Of a stretch of DNA of 64,000 nt, positions 1 to 10,707 are shown in pieces. Source of the stretch: Nymphaea colorata. Lineage: Eukaryota > Streptophyta > Magnoliopsida > Nymphaeales > Nymphaeaceae. Numbering within the stretch: the stretch's first letter is position 1; each line of letters starts with the position of its first letter. Under the pieces are notes generated by a model. It did no database searches. It was not told where the DNA came from and saw nothing but the letters and a program-made list of their open reading frames with translations. The DNA lies in the NCBI RefSeq assembly GCF_008831285.2, contig NC_045150.1, positions 5,282,001-5,346,000 on the forward strand. The letters run 5' to 3'. A program made the position numbers and the translations under genes.

Positions 1-1139
1 AAAGGGATCTCAATGATGCCTATTATTTTAAAAATAGTTTTGACGATTTTTCTAGAGTTATTTCTGTTTTTCTAATGAAGTACATTGATGAACCTCTTCT
101 ATCATTAAGAGTTTATACACTTATTGAAAACCAAATTGGTAAAAGAGTGAAAAATTGAACAGATCGGGACTAAATTGTCAAAACAAATGGAATCTCGTTT
201 GAGGGCAATGGGGATACAGTGCCAACATAGTTGCATTGGCATGCCTCAAAAAATTGAGTAGGGAATACAAACACCATGATTTTTCGAATGCAGCTTGTGT
301 TCTCTCTTTTCAAAGTGGACTTCCCACAAAATTTTGAGGAGAAAGCATCATAACTGCCACTTAACTCTTGAACCAAATTAAGAACTAGTGATATCTCAAA
401 CAGCCTTTTATGAGGTTTTACACAACCATCCTAGCTCCTAAATATGAACACTCCACATCTTTTGAATGTCTTTGTTATGCTTATAACATCCATAAGCAAA
501 AAGATGCATCTTTGTAGGTTACCCATATGGCTAAAGCGCATAAATTTATGATTTAGAAAACAATATATCTTTTACTGCTCGAGATGTTTGCTTTTGTGAA
601 AATAAGTTTCCTTGTAAAAAAAAAAAGGCCAAATCTAATACTACCTCAAACAATTTGTGTCACGAACCACTCCACTCCACCAATCTAGATTCTAAACCTC
701 ATTCAAATGTTCCTGTAACCGCATCTGAAACTACTCATAGATCCTTGTGACCCAAGCATACTCCTGCTCATTTCAAGGACTATCTATCGCTCATGTCTTG
801 CCCCCGACTCCAACCCAGAGCACAAAATTTCGGTGGATTCAAGGCATACTTAAACATTTGGGTCTTGAGTACAAAAGTCCATGAATGAATTTGTGTGGTG
901 ACAATCAAGCTGCAATGTATATAGTAGCAAATCCACTCTCTCAAGAGAGGACCAAACACGTAAAAATATATTGTCATTTAATTAGGGACAAAATATAGTT
1001 AGAGGAGACCAATACTAGATTTGTGCTATCAAAAGAACAGCTCAGTGATATTTTTACTGTGAACTTTTGGGCAGGAGATATCTGTTCATCTTAAGCAAAT
1101 TGGCGCTTATTGATGTGGAAGTGCCAACTTGAGGGGAAG
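1..1139 (+). pseudogene. Ty1/copia pol relic (integrase C-terminus and RNase H tail)
   Basis: Conceptual translation on the + strand, interrupted by many stops, gives a copia integrase C-terminal stretch at about 290-600 (FQSGLPTKF, FECLCYAYNIHK, then a VTHMAKAHKFMI-like region). A large internal deletion follows. The end of RNase H lies at about 890-1000 ([26 protein letters not shown]). It finishes in a QLEGKC-like tail and a purine-rich tract directly before an LTR-like sequence. The reverse transcriptase body is missing. The element runs off the left edge and is certainly inactive. Confidence 0.75.
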
Positions 1140-1429
1140 TGTGAAGATGCATGTTGATAAGGACGAGCCATTATTGGCTTTGCCCATTTGGATATTTTCA
1201 CATCTGGCCTGCATGATTGTAGCAATGTTTACATTCATTTCCATATTTTGTTGTCATAAACAGGAAAGCGATACCTAATGCCTATCATTGTTGCTATCTT
1301 GCATATTCTATCGTTCTGTATTGTATTGTTATAAATGCTTGGACCCAATGCAAAGAAGAGCTGTGAGTCTTATTGCTTGTTATTCAGTTGTCTTTCTCCA
1401 CTTTCTTCAAGTTCTTTACTCTTGACACA
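1140..1429 (+). repeat. Probable 3' LTR of the left-edge copia relic
   Basis: The sequence starts with TG right after a polypurine tract (about 1129-1139) and the pol tail, and ends in CA near 1429 after a CT-rich stretch. A TATAAATG-like box lies near 1331. Both ends are inferred from position and TG..CA form, because the partner LTR is outside the window. Confidence 0.5.
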
Positions 1430-1731
1430 ACGAAAAGAGTACGTGTAAGAGAATTTGCCGCACCCATTATGCTTCTGATTCTACATGTAGTCTGCAAGAC
1501 AAATAGTAAAATATAGCATAAGTTTTTGTAGTTATGATCCTCATTAGCTTGCAAAACTTTGGTGTCTAGCTTTAAGAAAAACTACAAAAAGGTCGCGCAT
1601 TTTGTTATACAACAGGTATATATAGCTTGTTGTATAAAAAACGACCTTATTGAATTCAATGAAACTGTAATATGTGCAGGCATGGATGCTATTTCCTATG
1701 ATTCATGCACATTTTAGAGCTTTCTACAGCC

Positions 1732-1810
<79 letters not shown>

Positions 1811-3024
1811 TGAGCTGCAATGGCTGTCTACATGCATCGTGCTGAATATTACATTTCTCGCTTTCTTGCATTACTTTTTTGTTCAATGCAGTGTTCAAAA
1901 CTACGGAGCTGATTTCTTTTGAGAAGCATTGCATCGGGACGGGTGTAAACCGCCTCTAGCTAGTTCAATAGCTTTAATGGTTTCTATTAGATGCTGCTGG
2001 CCTTGTAGCCTAGTGGTGATCAAAAGATGACACATAGATACTTAAGTGGATGCTTGATAGGAAGCCACTGTACGCCTTTCTATGGATTTAAATTACCTGG
2101 AATATATAACACAGTAGGAGTTCCAATGGGCTTCACCACTTTCATCAATCCACGGCTTTCTATTACCAATTTTGTTCCAAGATTAACGCTAAACATGCAA
2201 GATCTTATAGTTGATGGACCGGTGTGTAAGAATTAAAATGAGGAAGAAAGAATCGCTTTTTTAGTTCATTCTATGTTCACTTCTAGAAACATCACTGGTT
2301 CGGATACTACCCACTACATTATTGCAATACGAATCAAACTTAATTAGCCGAATTCATATGAAACGAAGATCCAAAATAGTTGGTATATAGATGCCGCTAA
2401 TGTGTTAAATATATGCAGCTACCAACAACAATTAATTTGCTCGGACGACTGATCTGCCAAAAGGAAGAAAAGATGATAGCAGGATCCAATTAAATTTGAT
2501 GTACATGGGGGGTTTTGGATCTGGGTATGCTTTTTAGTCCAAAAACCAACTTAACGTATATCCAATAAAATTAAAAAAACTAACCAGTTACATGAAATGA
2601 TGAAAGTTTTGCATATTATGCTAGTCAAAATATGGAACATTCAGTTCTAAAAAATTTAGGCCTGATTTGGATTCGAAATCCCGAGCCTTCTTAGATTCAA
2701 GAAACTGATTAGCTAAATCCAAATCTAGATTAGAATTTTCAGGTGAACGGGAGGATTAATTGCACCACTCAAGCGACTCTTCCTCTTTCTCTTTCTGTAT
2801 CACGTGGTGAGATCTCCACATGCTTCAACTTTCAACTTTCAAGTAAAAGAATCCTACCCCCATAAGTAAGTCGAAGTGGAGAGGTGCTACTATAAGTTCA
2901 CTCATTTGAGTTATGCCCCTCAAGACCTTTGGTTATCTAGGTATCGGAATTTTGAGTTGCTTACTAGAGAATTAAACGAGTTGTGTGGACTTGGATACCC
3001 ACTAAGCCCACTGAATTTGTGAAG
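1430..3024. other. Intergenic, no gene recognised
   Basis: No recognisable coding sequence. It contains a compound AC/AG microsatellite. The short open frame at 2027-2236 matches no family I know and is treated as chance. Confidence 0.5.
1732..1806. repeat. Compound microsatellite (AC)n(AG)n
   Basis: An uninterrupted AC run of about 28 bases passes directly into an AG run of about 48 bases. Confidence 0.95.
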
Positions 3025-3160
3025 TTTGGACTCAGACCCGGACCCGATGGGTTCGGATCACGACGAAGGTGAGGTGGGAAGCCAATTTTGTGCAGTTTGG
3101 ACCCGGACCCGATGGGTTCGGATCACGACAAAGCTGAGGTGGGAGGCCAGTGATCCGGCC
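3025..3160 (+). repeat. Two-copy GC-rich tandem repeat upstream of WAT1
   Basis: Two adjacent copies (3025-3095 and from 3096) share a core containing GACCCGGACCCGATGGGTTC and a following GAGGTGGGA block. The first copy has a 6-base insertion near its start. The repeat is clearly richer in GC than its flanks and lies about 0.7 kb upstream of the inferred WAT1 promoter. Confidence 0.75.
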
Positions 3161-3845
3161 CTCCCCGTTTCAGGCGCTGGCTTTCTCGGACGTCATCTCT
3201 CGCCCGGCTCACGCGGCGCCCAAGACGTGGCAGCAAAGCTGGAGATGCGGCAGAGACGTGGCCCGTTATTGGCACCAACATAGTAAATCACGCTCAGAGA
3301 TACATTGGTGAGCAAACCCCCTCACGGTAGCACCATAATTTACTAACTTACCTTCTCAAGAACTCACATAAATGCACCCGAGCTAGCTTTGATAAAAGTA
3401 TAATGCTTACTCGCAATGAAATCAAAACGAGTTGAACTCTGCATTGAAGAACATTCTTTCTAACTAAGTGCAATTTAAGTGTCGAAATGTTACCAACTTT
3501 AAAATGAATCGTATGATATATGTTCTTGAGTGCATAGATGATTGCTTCTTCCAATGATTATTTGACAAATTGTATTGTGCCTAAAACCCTCAAAGCCTTA
3601 TGTGTTTAAGATTCTAACTTATGTCGAGGTTTATATAGATTTAAGACACAATTTTTCAATTTGGGTTCTAACTTATTTCGAGGTCGAGACTCATATTCTA
3701 CATTCTTCAACTTCGGGTTGATCACCAATTCAAATATACAAGCCGATGTCTTTCAAAATCCATTCGAATGCTAAGATTTACACCGCCATTGTCAGGCGGA
3801 GGCTTTTCTCGAAAACCATCTTCCACTTCCCTCTCTCGTAAGGCC

Positions 3846-3852
3846 TATATAA
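3846..3852 (+). promoter_or_regulatory. Probable TATA box of the WAT1 gene
   Basis: A TATATAA motif lies 239 bases before the first ATG. It would place the transcription start near 3880 and give a leader of about 210 bases. There is no transcript evidence. Confidence 0.55.
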
Positions 3853-3947
3853 GTGGACTACCTCGCACGACAAATTCTCCCAGGAGATCTTTATTTTCCT
3901 GCCTTCTTTACACTCTTGCTCAACCACTCTGTCCGTCTAGATCTTGC

Positions 3948-4028
3948 ATGAAATTGTTGCATATTAGAAGAAGCAATTACCATCTTTCTTTCTCTCTGAA
4001 AACTCGTGGGGAGCTTTTCTTTTCTTAA
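3948..4028 (+). promoter_or_regulatory. Upstream ORF in the WAT1 leader
   Basis: If transcription starts near 3880, the first ATG of the mRNA is at 3948. It opens a 26-codon frame (MKLLHIRRS...) that closes at 4028, 62 bases before the main ATG. Such a frame could reduce translation of the transporter. Confidence 0.45.
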
Positions 4029-4090
4029 TTCTCCGGCCACCCAGGCGATTACCGATCTTGGGGATCGAAGAAGTCTGGCAGGGCGGGTGC

Positions 4091-5684
4091 ATGCAGATGG
4101 GGAGGGGAATCCGAGGGAGGTTTAAGGCGGCGATGCCGGCGATGTCGATGGTTTTAGCGCAGATCGTGTTCGCAGGGCTCAACATACTCTACAAGATCGC
4201 CGTCGACCGGGGGATGAGCCTCCGGGTTCTCGTCACCTATCGTTTCATCGTCGGAGCCGCCTTCTTGGCTCCTATGGCTCTCTTCTTGGAGAGGTATACA
4301 ACCCATCTCTCTCTCCCTCTCTTTTTTGCGTGTCTTTGTGGTTTCTTTTACTTCTGCATGTCTCAGTCCCTGTTTGGTTTCGACGTCTGTCCTGTTGATC
4401 AGTACTGTTTGGTTTCTGATTCTGACGTTCTTGGTGCAGGAGGAACAGGGAAAGGCTCACCCCTCTCGTGCTGGTGGAATCCTTCTGCTGTGGATTGTTC
4501 GGGTACGTTTCAGTAGAATAAAAAGAACATAAGAATGAGGAAAATTTCACAGAAAGAGAGCGCGAGAGAGCTAGAAAGCAACTAAGCTTACTTGGAATGA
4601 AGATGGAAACAAAATGGTGAAAATCCTAATCAATTAGAGGAAAAGACGACCAAGATCTTGAAAATATTGATGTCCTTGGTCATTTTTCAATTTTATTCTC
4701 TTAATCTTTCCTTTTATGATTCAGGGGATCGTTGGCACAGAATCTATACATAGCCTCCATGAAGATGACCTCTGCATCATTCGTATCTGCAATGAGTAAC
4801 TTGCAACCAACATTCACCTTCATCTTGGCCATCATCTTCAGGTATTCCCATTAGTCAATCTGGCCGACCCTTGTCATCCTATAATCATCCGTGATCTTAT
4901 TGTGCGTGCGTGATCATCTTCCTTTTTTTTTTTCTTTTTTTTTTCTTTTTTTGCAATAACAGAAAAACCACTGTTGGGGTTTTCCATTGGAGGCCTAAGC
5001 GAGCTGGTTTAATCTGCCATAGTCCATCTCTTCAACAGTTTACACTCCAAGGTTGAGGTCCCTTAAACCCCGAGTATTTTCACCCGAAAATGCACGCTAG
5101 ACTGTCGTATGGTGAAGTTTACCTGACATTTTTTGTGTCCAGTGTGCATGATCTTCGCCAATAAACATATCACAGTTGAATACTCAGTTGAGTTATTTAA
5201 TGGTTGTTTGGTTGTAACTAAGATGAATTTTTTTAAAAGATTGTGGCAGATTCATTATACATGTGTTTCAAAAGATTGGGGCTTATAAAATATTTTATTT
5301 ATCAAACAACCCTGCAAATAAAACAGTAACTGTTTCATGAACGTAATTTAAAAAATAAAGCTGATTCACGAAACTGTTACATACTCACTTTCTACTACCA
5401 TGGTTGAATACTCGGTTCGAGAATCATGCTTTCCTGTCTCAATGCATGCCTCAGTTTTAGAGAAGGAAAACTACCAACTTTGTAACTCCAGTTCAGTAAT
5501 TGAATTTACTTCAAAAATTTGCAACACAAAAGAAATAAATAAAAATAAAAATATGACTTTGGTGTTGGCCTTCTTGTTTCGGGGAAGGAAGGGCGATCAG
5601 CAAGGGTCTCTAATCTAAATAATCCAACTTAGGTGGCATAAAGATATGCATAAAGATAGTGCATCACACACACACACACATATT

Positions 5685-5723
<39 letters not shown>

Positions 5724-7675
5724 ACTGTTAATCATAAACCTATTGCATCAAAGTAACATATCGTTTTCCTTTTTTCTTAACATTGGCACGCATGGTTTGT
5801 ATAATTAACTAGCTACAACAATGAATTAGCTGGAAGTGAAGTTTTTGCTAAACTTAACAGAATGGAGAGACTGGCAATAAGGAAGGCGGCAGGACAGGCC
5901 AAGATCGTGGGGACCCTGATTGGGCTTGGTGGTGCAATGCTGCTGAGCTTCTACAGGGGAGCCAACATCCAGTCGTGGTCGGTCCAGACTCACTTGCTGC
6001 ACCATCCCGATCGGGGTGGCTCAAAAGCGACGGGTAATCGAGCCCTAGGTTCGCTCTTGGCTGTAGGCAGCACTTTATGTTATTCAGTTTGGCTCATACT
6101 CCAGGTGACGCTTACCACAAGTAGCAACTCACTGCTGTCCTCCACAGTTACATATATTCTCTTTTTTTTTTTTCTCACACACAGACCTTGCAGGCGAGAC
6201 TGAGTGAGCACTACCCTCACCCTTACACCAGCACGGCCCTCTTGTGCCTCATGGCGGCGGTTCAATCTGCGTGCTTCGCCGGGATCTGCGACAAGGAGGC
6301 GGCCGCGTGGAAGCTCCGCTGGGACGTCAAGCTCCTCACTGTTATATATGCGGTACTCTTCTTTCTTCTTGGTGTTGATGTGATAATAAAAGAGCACTTG
6401 GCTTCATGCTGCAGAGCCTGCCCAGTTCATGTTTACTCTAGCTACATTCAACTGAGTCATTTGGTAGGTTACATGTACTTGTAATTTTACTTGTTCATCC
6501 TTCTATGCCATAACTCCATTAATTGGTAGGTCTCATTATCTTGTTCACCTTTCTAGAACATATATAAAGAGATTGAGTTGCATTCACAAAAGTGTAGAAC
6601 AAGAAATATGCACCAAAGGAGGATGGAGATATTTTTAAAATTTTGTATAAAGGAAGTGGAAATTTTAGATTTTTTCACTTTTTCAGAAATTTGTTTCACC
6701 CTTTTAAAAAGTTTTTTTATGATTATTTTAATTGGAGTATTTTGGTCGTTCCTACCCCTATGCACCAATATTTAGTGCACACACACCCCTATGTGCACGT
6801 AACCAGCTCCGATATATAAACCTAAGCAGCCAATGCAGCAGCCAAAATAATTGAGTGGATGAAGTATCGAGTACCAGCCAGTACCATGCAGGAAAGAGTG
6901 GTTCAATGGTTTTGTGGGGCTCATTTCCACAGGTTATGTGCTTGGCTAGCATATGTTTGGGGCTCAACTTGAACTTAGCTAGCATATGTTTGAGGCTCGA
7001 CTCGAACTTGCATGTTGAACTTGAGTTGAATTCGACTCGTTTAATGAACCAATTGGGTTCGAGTTGAGAAGTGAACTTGGTCGAATTTAAAGCTAGGCAG
7101 GCACGGCTCATTTGAACTTTATTAAACTAGTTGTGATGAGAATATATATAATATGTTTTACAACATTTTCACTAAAGAAAGGTAGTTCAAGTAGGTTTTC
7201 CATGTGCCTTATAAACTTTTGACTACTTGAGGTCCTGCAAGTCCCTCTGTAATTGTTTAACTTAAAAACTAAGTTTTTCTATTAACTGGTTCAGGTTAGT
7301 TGGCTAGGCTAAGGTCAAACCAAATCTTAAGGTACCCAAGCCGAGTGCAGCTCGGCTCTAACTCAGCTCCTGTTCAGCCTCATGTACAAGGTTCCCCCTT
7401 CAGAAGAGGAAATGAGAAAACCATTTTCCCCCCTTTTTTCTTCTTCTACAAAGCTTTTCTTTGATGACATTTGCAAAAATGACCCGGGAAATCAGCTTGA
7501 TACTATTGCTCTGTTATGTTTTATGGGTTAAGGAGGAACAAAGTGTATCGCATTCAATTCAATTGGTAAACATCGATTTTTCATTAAAAGGGGTCTATAA
7601 ATTATGTTTAGTGTAAGTTAAAATCCTAATCCTAGATTACCATTGATCGGAAGCAAACTAACAGCCTGAACTATA

Positions 7676-7706
<31 letters not shown>

Positions 7707-8209
7707 GGTGTCTAAACGCATGTTGTGGGATATTGGATGTAGGGTGTGATGGTATCGGGACTGATGCTGACTGTGTCCAGTTGGTGCGTTCAAAAGAGAG
7801 GGCCCTTGTTCGTTGCCGTCTTCAACCCCTTGATGCTCATCATCGTCGTCGTCTTTAGCTCCCTCTTCCTAAACGAGACCCTTCACCTTGGAAGGTACAA
7901 AGCTGCGCCACCCAACCTACTTTACTTGATCTTACTGTATGAACTACGAAGTATAACAAGATTGCAGTGGTTTATGGTTTCATACGTTTATATGTACATA
8001 GTGTCCTTGGAGGCGCCCTGATCGTGATAGGATTGTACGTGGTTTTGTGGGGCAAAGGAAAAGAGAAGCAGGAGATGGCGAAGCTCCCCAGCCGTCGTTC
8101 AGTAACTCAAGCTACAACCACGACGGCTGCCTCTGCGAGCATCTGCCCGGAATCTTCCTCATCTTTGTCGTCGGACGGTCAGAAACCAGGTGTCAGTGGT
8201 GAAGTGTAA
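4091..8209 (+). CDS. WAT1-related protein (nodulin MtN21 / EamA-like transporter), 7 exons
   Basis: CDS exons: 4091-4293, 4440-4502, 4725-4841, 5861-6104, 6185-6352, 7743-7894, 8002-8209. All introns are GT-AG, phases agree, and the product is 384 aa, normal for the family. WAT1-related proteins are ten-helix drug/metabolite-type transporters; the founder moves auxin across the tonoplast, but many relatives have unknown substrates. Visible family marks are MVLAQIVFAGLNILYKIAV with GMSLRVLVTYR in exon 1, SMKMTSASFVSAMSNLQPTF in exon 3, GTLIGLGGAMLLSFYRG in exon 4, and VFNPLMLIIVVV with LGGALIVIGLYVVLWGK near the C-terminus, followed by a Ser/Thr-rich tail. An ATG at 4097, two codons later, is an alternative start. 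Intron 5 (1.39 kb) and intron 3 (1.02 kb) carry microsatellites. Substrate and membrane are not predictable here. Confidence 0.93.
5665..5723. repeat. Compound CA/TA/GA microsatellite in WAT1 intron 3
   Basis: A CA run, a TA run and a GA run follow one another directly within the third intron. Confidence 0.9.
7672..7706. repeat. TA microsatellite near the WAT1 intron 5 acceptor
   Basis: An imperfect TA run ends about 36 bases before exon 6. Confidence 0.85.
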
Positions 8210-9022
8210 CTGGAGAGTTAGTGGTGGCGAGGATTTCTGGAAACACCTGTGCTCGTGATCAGCTGTGGCCTGGTGTTGATGCATTTTTGCAAAACTAGAA
8301 AGATCTTTAGAGCATTCTTTTATTTGTTCAAATTCTTCCATAATGTGAGCATTTGGGCAAGTGAAAGCTTTAAGGCCGTTTCAGTATAGGGGAGTTCTTC
8401 ATGTCGGGAGGAAGATGACAATGTAATCAAAGAGAATCTATATACGCATCATAGTGCTCTGAAAGTGAAAGAAGCAAGTTCTTTTAGTTGTCTATTCCTA
8501 TGAAAATGCCAAATTTGTCCTAGATCATTGGATTTCCCATAGAAATTTATGTAACTTTTGGTTCTGAAGTTTGTGATTTTTTTAATTGTCAATTTTATTG
8601 AAGTGCATGCACTTGCTTAATTCATTAATCAATTGGACCAAATAATTTAAGGACTACCACCTTTTCTATTAGCCAAGTAGTGTTGGTAATGCAATACCCA
8701 GTATCCATGTTATATGATGTTGAGAGGGATATTGAGTAAGAGAGAGAGAGAGAGAACATTAGATTCTTGGTATAGCAAGTTTTCTCATTTTTCTAGCAAT
8801 TGCTTCTTCTACCCCAAAATAAGATATTTGGTGCAGGCCCCTTATTAAGTGGAAAAGATTACAGTATAGAATGGCCTTTGTAATCACTACTTCTACGGGT
8901 GACTATCAAAGGTTATTGTTAGAAACCTCTTTCCTTGTAGTGACATGAAAATCTTTAATATTTTCTCCTTTTCCTTTTACCTCAAGTACTATATCTTGCG
9001 CCCTTTAAAATAGTTGAAAATG

Positions 9023-9079
9023 GATATATATATATATATATATATTATATCAAGAGAGAGAGAGAGAGAGAGAGAGAGA
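9023..9079. repeat. TA array followed by GA array
   Basis: A TA run (9023-9045) and a GA run (9052-9079) end immediately before the left terminal inverted repeat of the adjacent element. Confidence 0.9.
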
Positions 9080-9082
9080 AAC

Positions 9083-9425
9083 TTAGGTCAGGGATAGAAA
9101 CCAGACCCATTAATTTTTTGCTAAAAAAATAATTTTAAAGAACATATAAACATCCTAATGTGTTTATAAAACCTATTTTGATAGAAACCATGCTTTGAAT
9201 CAAGTTGTTATTATGAAAGATGTTGATTTTTATATTATCAAAATGTTGATGCAACGAGAGCCATTCATTTTTGCTTATTATAAAAACACTATTAAAAACC
9301 AAAAAATGACCAACTTAATATTCATTCTACATCAACCTAACCTTAAAATCATATTGGTAAGGTTAGATTTCCAAAAAAATACTTTAAATAACATATTTAA
9401 TGGGTTTGGTTTTTGTCCCTGACCT
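9083..9425. mobile_element. TIR element, copy A of a TA-associated MITE-like family
   Basis: The left end reads TAGGTCAGGGATAGAAACCA and the right end is its near-perfect reverse complement (GGTTTTTGTCCCTGACC). About 300 AT-rich non-coding bases lie between. Four more copies sharing ends and body occur in CslG introns. No transposase is present. The target duplication is hidden by the flanking TA-rich DNA, so the superfamily is unknown. Confidence 0.7.
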
Positions 9426-9469
9426 CTTGGTATAGTCTCTACCAATCACTAAATATAAATATAAATATA

Positions 9470-9472
<3 letters not shown>

Positions 9473-9527
<55 letters not shown>
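9473..9527. repeat. TA microsatellite, about 55 bp
   Basis: A perfect AT dinucleotide run, just downstream of TIR element copy A. Confidence 0.95.
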
Positions 9528-9528
<1 letters not shown>

Positions 9529-10707
9529 CCACAAACCATTTTAACCTTAACCTTGTTGTACTTCATATTAAGGTAGAGCAAAATTGGTTGGTAATTGCCT
9601 CAGCTTATGCAATCAGATCATGCATCATCAAATCTAAAAAAGAGTCAGATTGTGTAAAGATTGCAAGCTGGTTATGTACACTTCACTTGCAGGCCCAGGG
9701 TGAAGGCCTATTCATTTCAAATCCTCACAATGGCGGAGCCATGAATTTTAGGTTCCACAACATTAATTAAAAAGGACCCTTGTGTCTTAAGGAGCACCAT
9801 TTCTTAAGGAGATTTTATCGGCTGTGTGGGCAATTGCCCACTCCTGCCTATACATGGGTCTGGCAGTACTGAGCCTCTGCAAGTGAAGTGGGCCAAGTGA
9901 GCTCATGTCATGGAGGGGTGGAATCGAACTCGATGCACCTTCAAGCATAAAGACCACCCTCCATATAGATCAGTCCCTGGGTAGTTTGCCCGCACTAACC
10001 CCTCAATGTTTCTTTATTTTCACATTAATATAATATACAAATATTTATTGTGATATGTATATAAGCGCCCCTTTGTATGCAGAAATCTATGAATGAGTAT
10101 CCATTCAATCGGGCTCAGCAACTAAGTATTTTGAAATTTAGGGTACATATATACTGTCACACAGAAAAATTACCAAATAGTTTTTTTTTAATGTTAAAAA
10201 CTATCACAAATGATGCATTTCATGGCTGAAAATTGTGACCAATGATTTGTCAGTGCAAAATAAACCATTTATGATATTTTTTAGTGTCATAAAATTTAAC
10301 TCAAGATTAACACTCTAAAATCCGAATTACAGCTGGCCAACCCAACGCTTCCTGAGAAACAGGAGTTTCGGATCCGAAGAGAGGGAGAGAGAAAAGGTTG
10401 GGGTCCGAACAGAATCCGACCCGCTAACATTGGGCAACCGGAGGGAGACTTGCTCACTACGACAGGCAGATTCAGGAGGAAAACTTTGGGAAAAGACTCG
10501 CAGCAGGGGGGGAGATCAAGATCATTCGGCAGCCAGAGAGAACTTGCTCACAGCGACAGGAAAAGTTGGACGCTGGGAGAGAGAGTTTCTGTGTGCGATT
10601 AACGCTGCTGCGCTAACCCCAAACCTGGGAGGCCGCGGACTTCCTTCCTATCTCCTGAAATATCCTGCAGTTGGTATTTTCTAGCAGATTTGAACTCCGA
10701 AATCGAC

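Larger units (their letters stand above)
8210..10400. other. WAT1 3' flank to PBC leader; no gene
   Basis: The first few hundred bases probably form the WAT1 3' UTR. The rest is AT-rich and holds TA and GA arrays plus a TIR element at 9083-9425. From about 10320 the base composition becomes GC-richer and purine-rich, as expected for the PBC promoter and leader. Confidence 0.5.

Noticed and set aside
1964-2060. tRNA-like A box (TAGCCTAGTGGTGATC)
   Set aside because: No B box at a usable distance and no cloverleaf could be drawn; not called as tRNA or SINE.
9890-10010. Minus-strand B-box-like GAGTTCGATTCC
   Set aside because: The candidate A box is poor and badly spaced, and no terminal T run or target duplication is visible.
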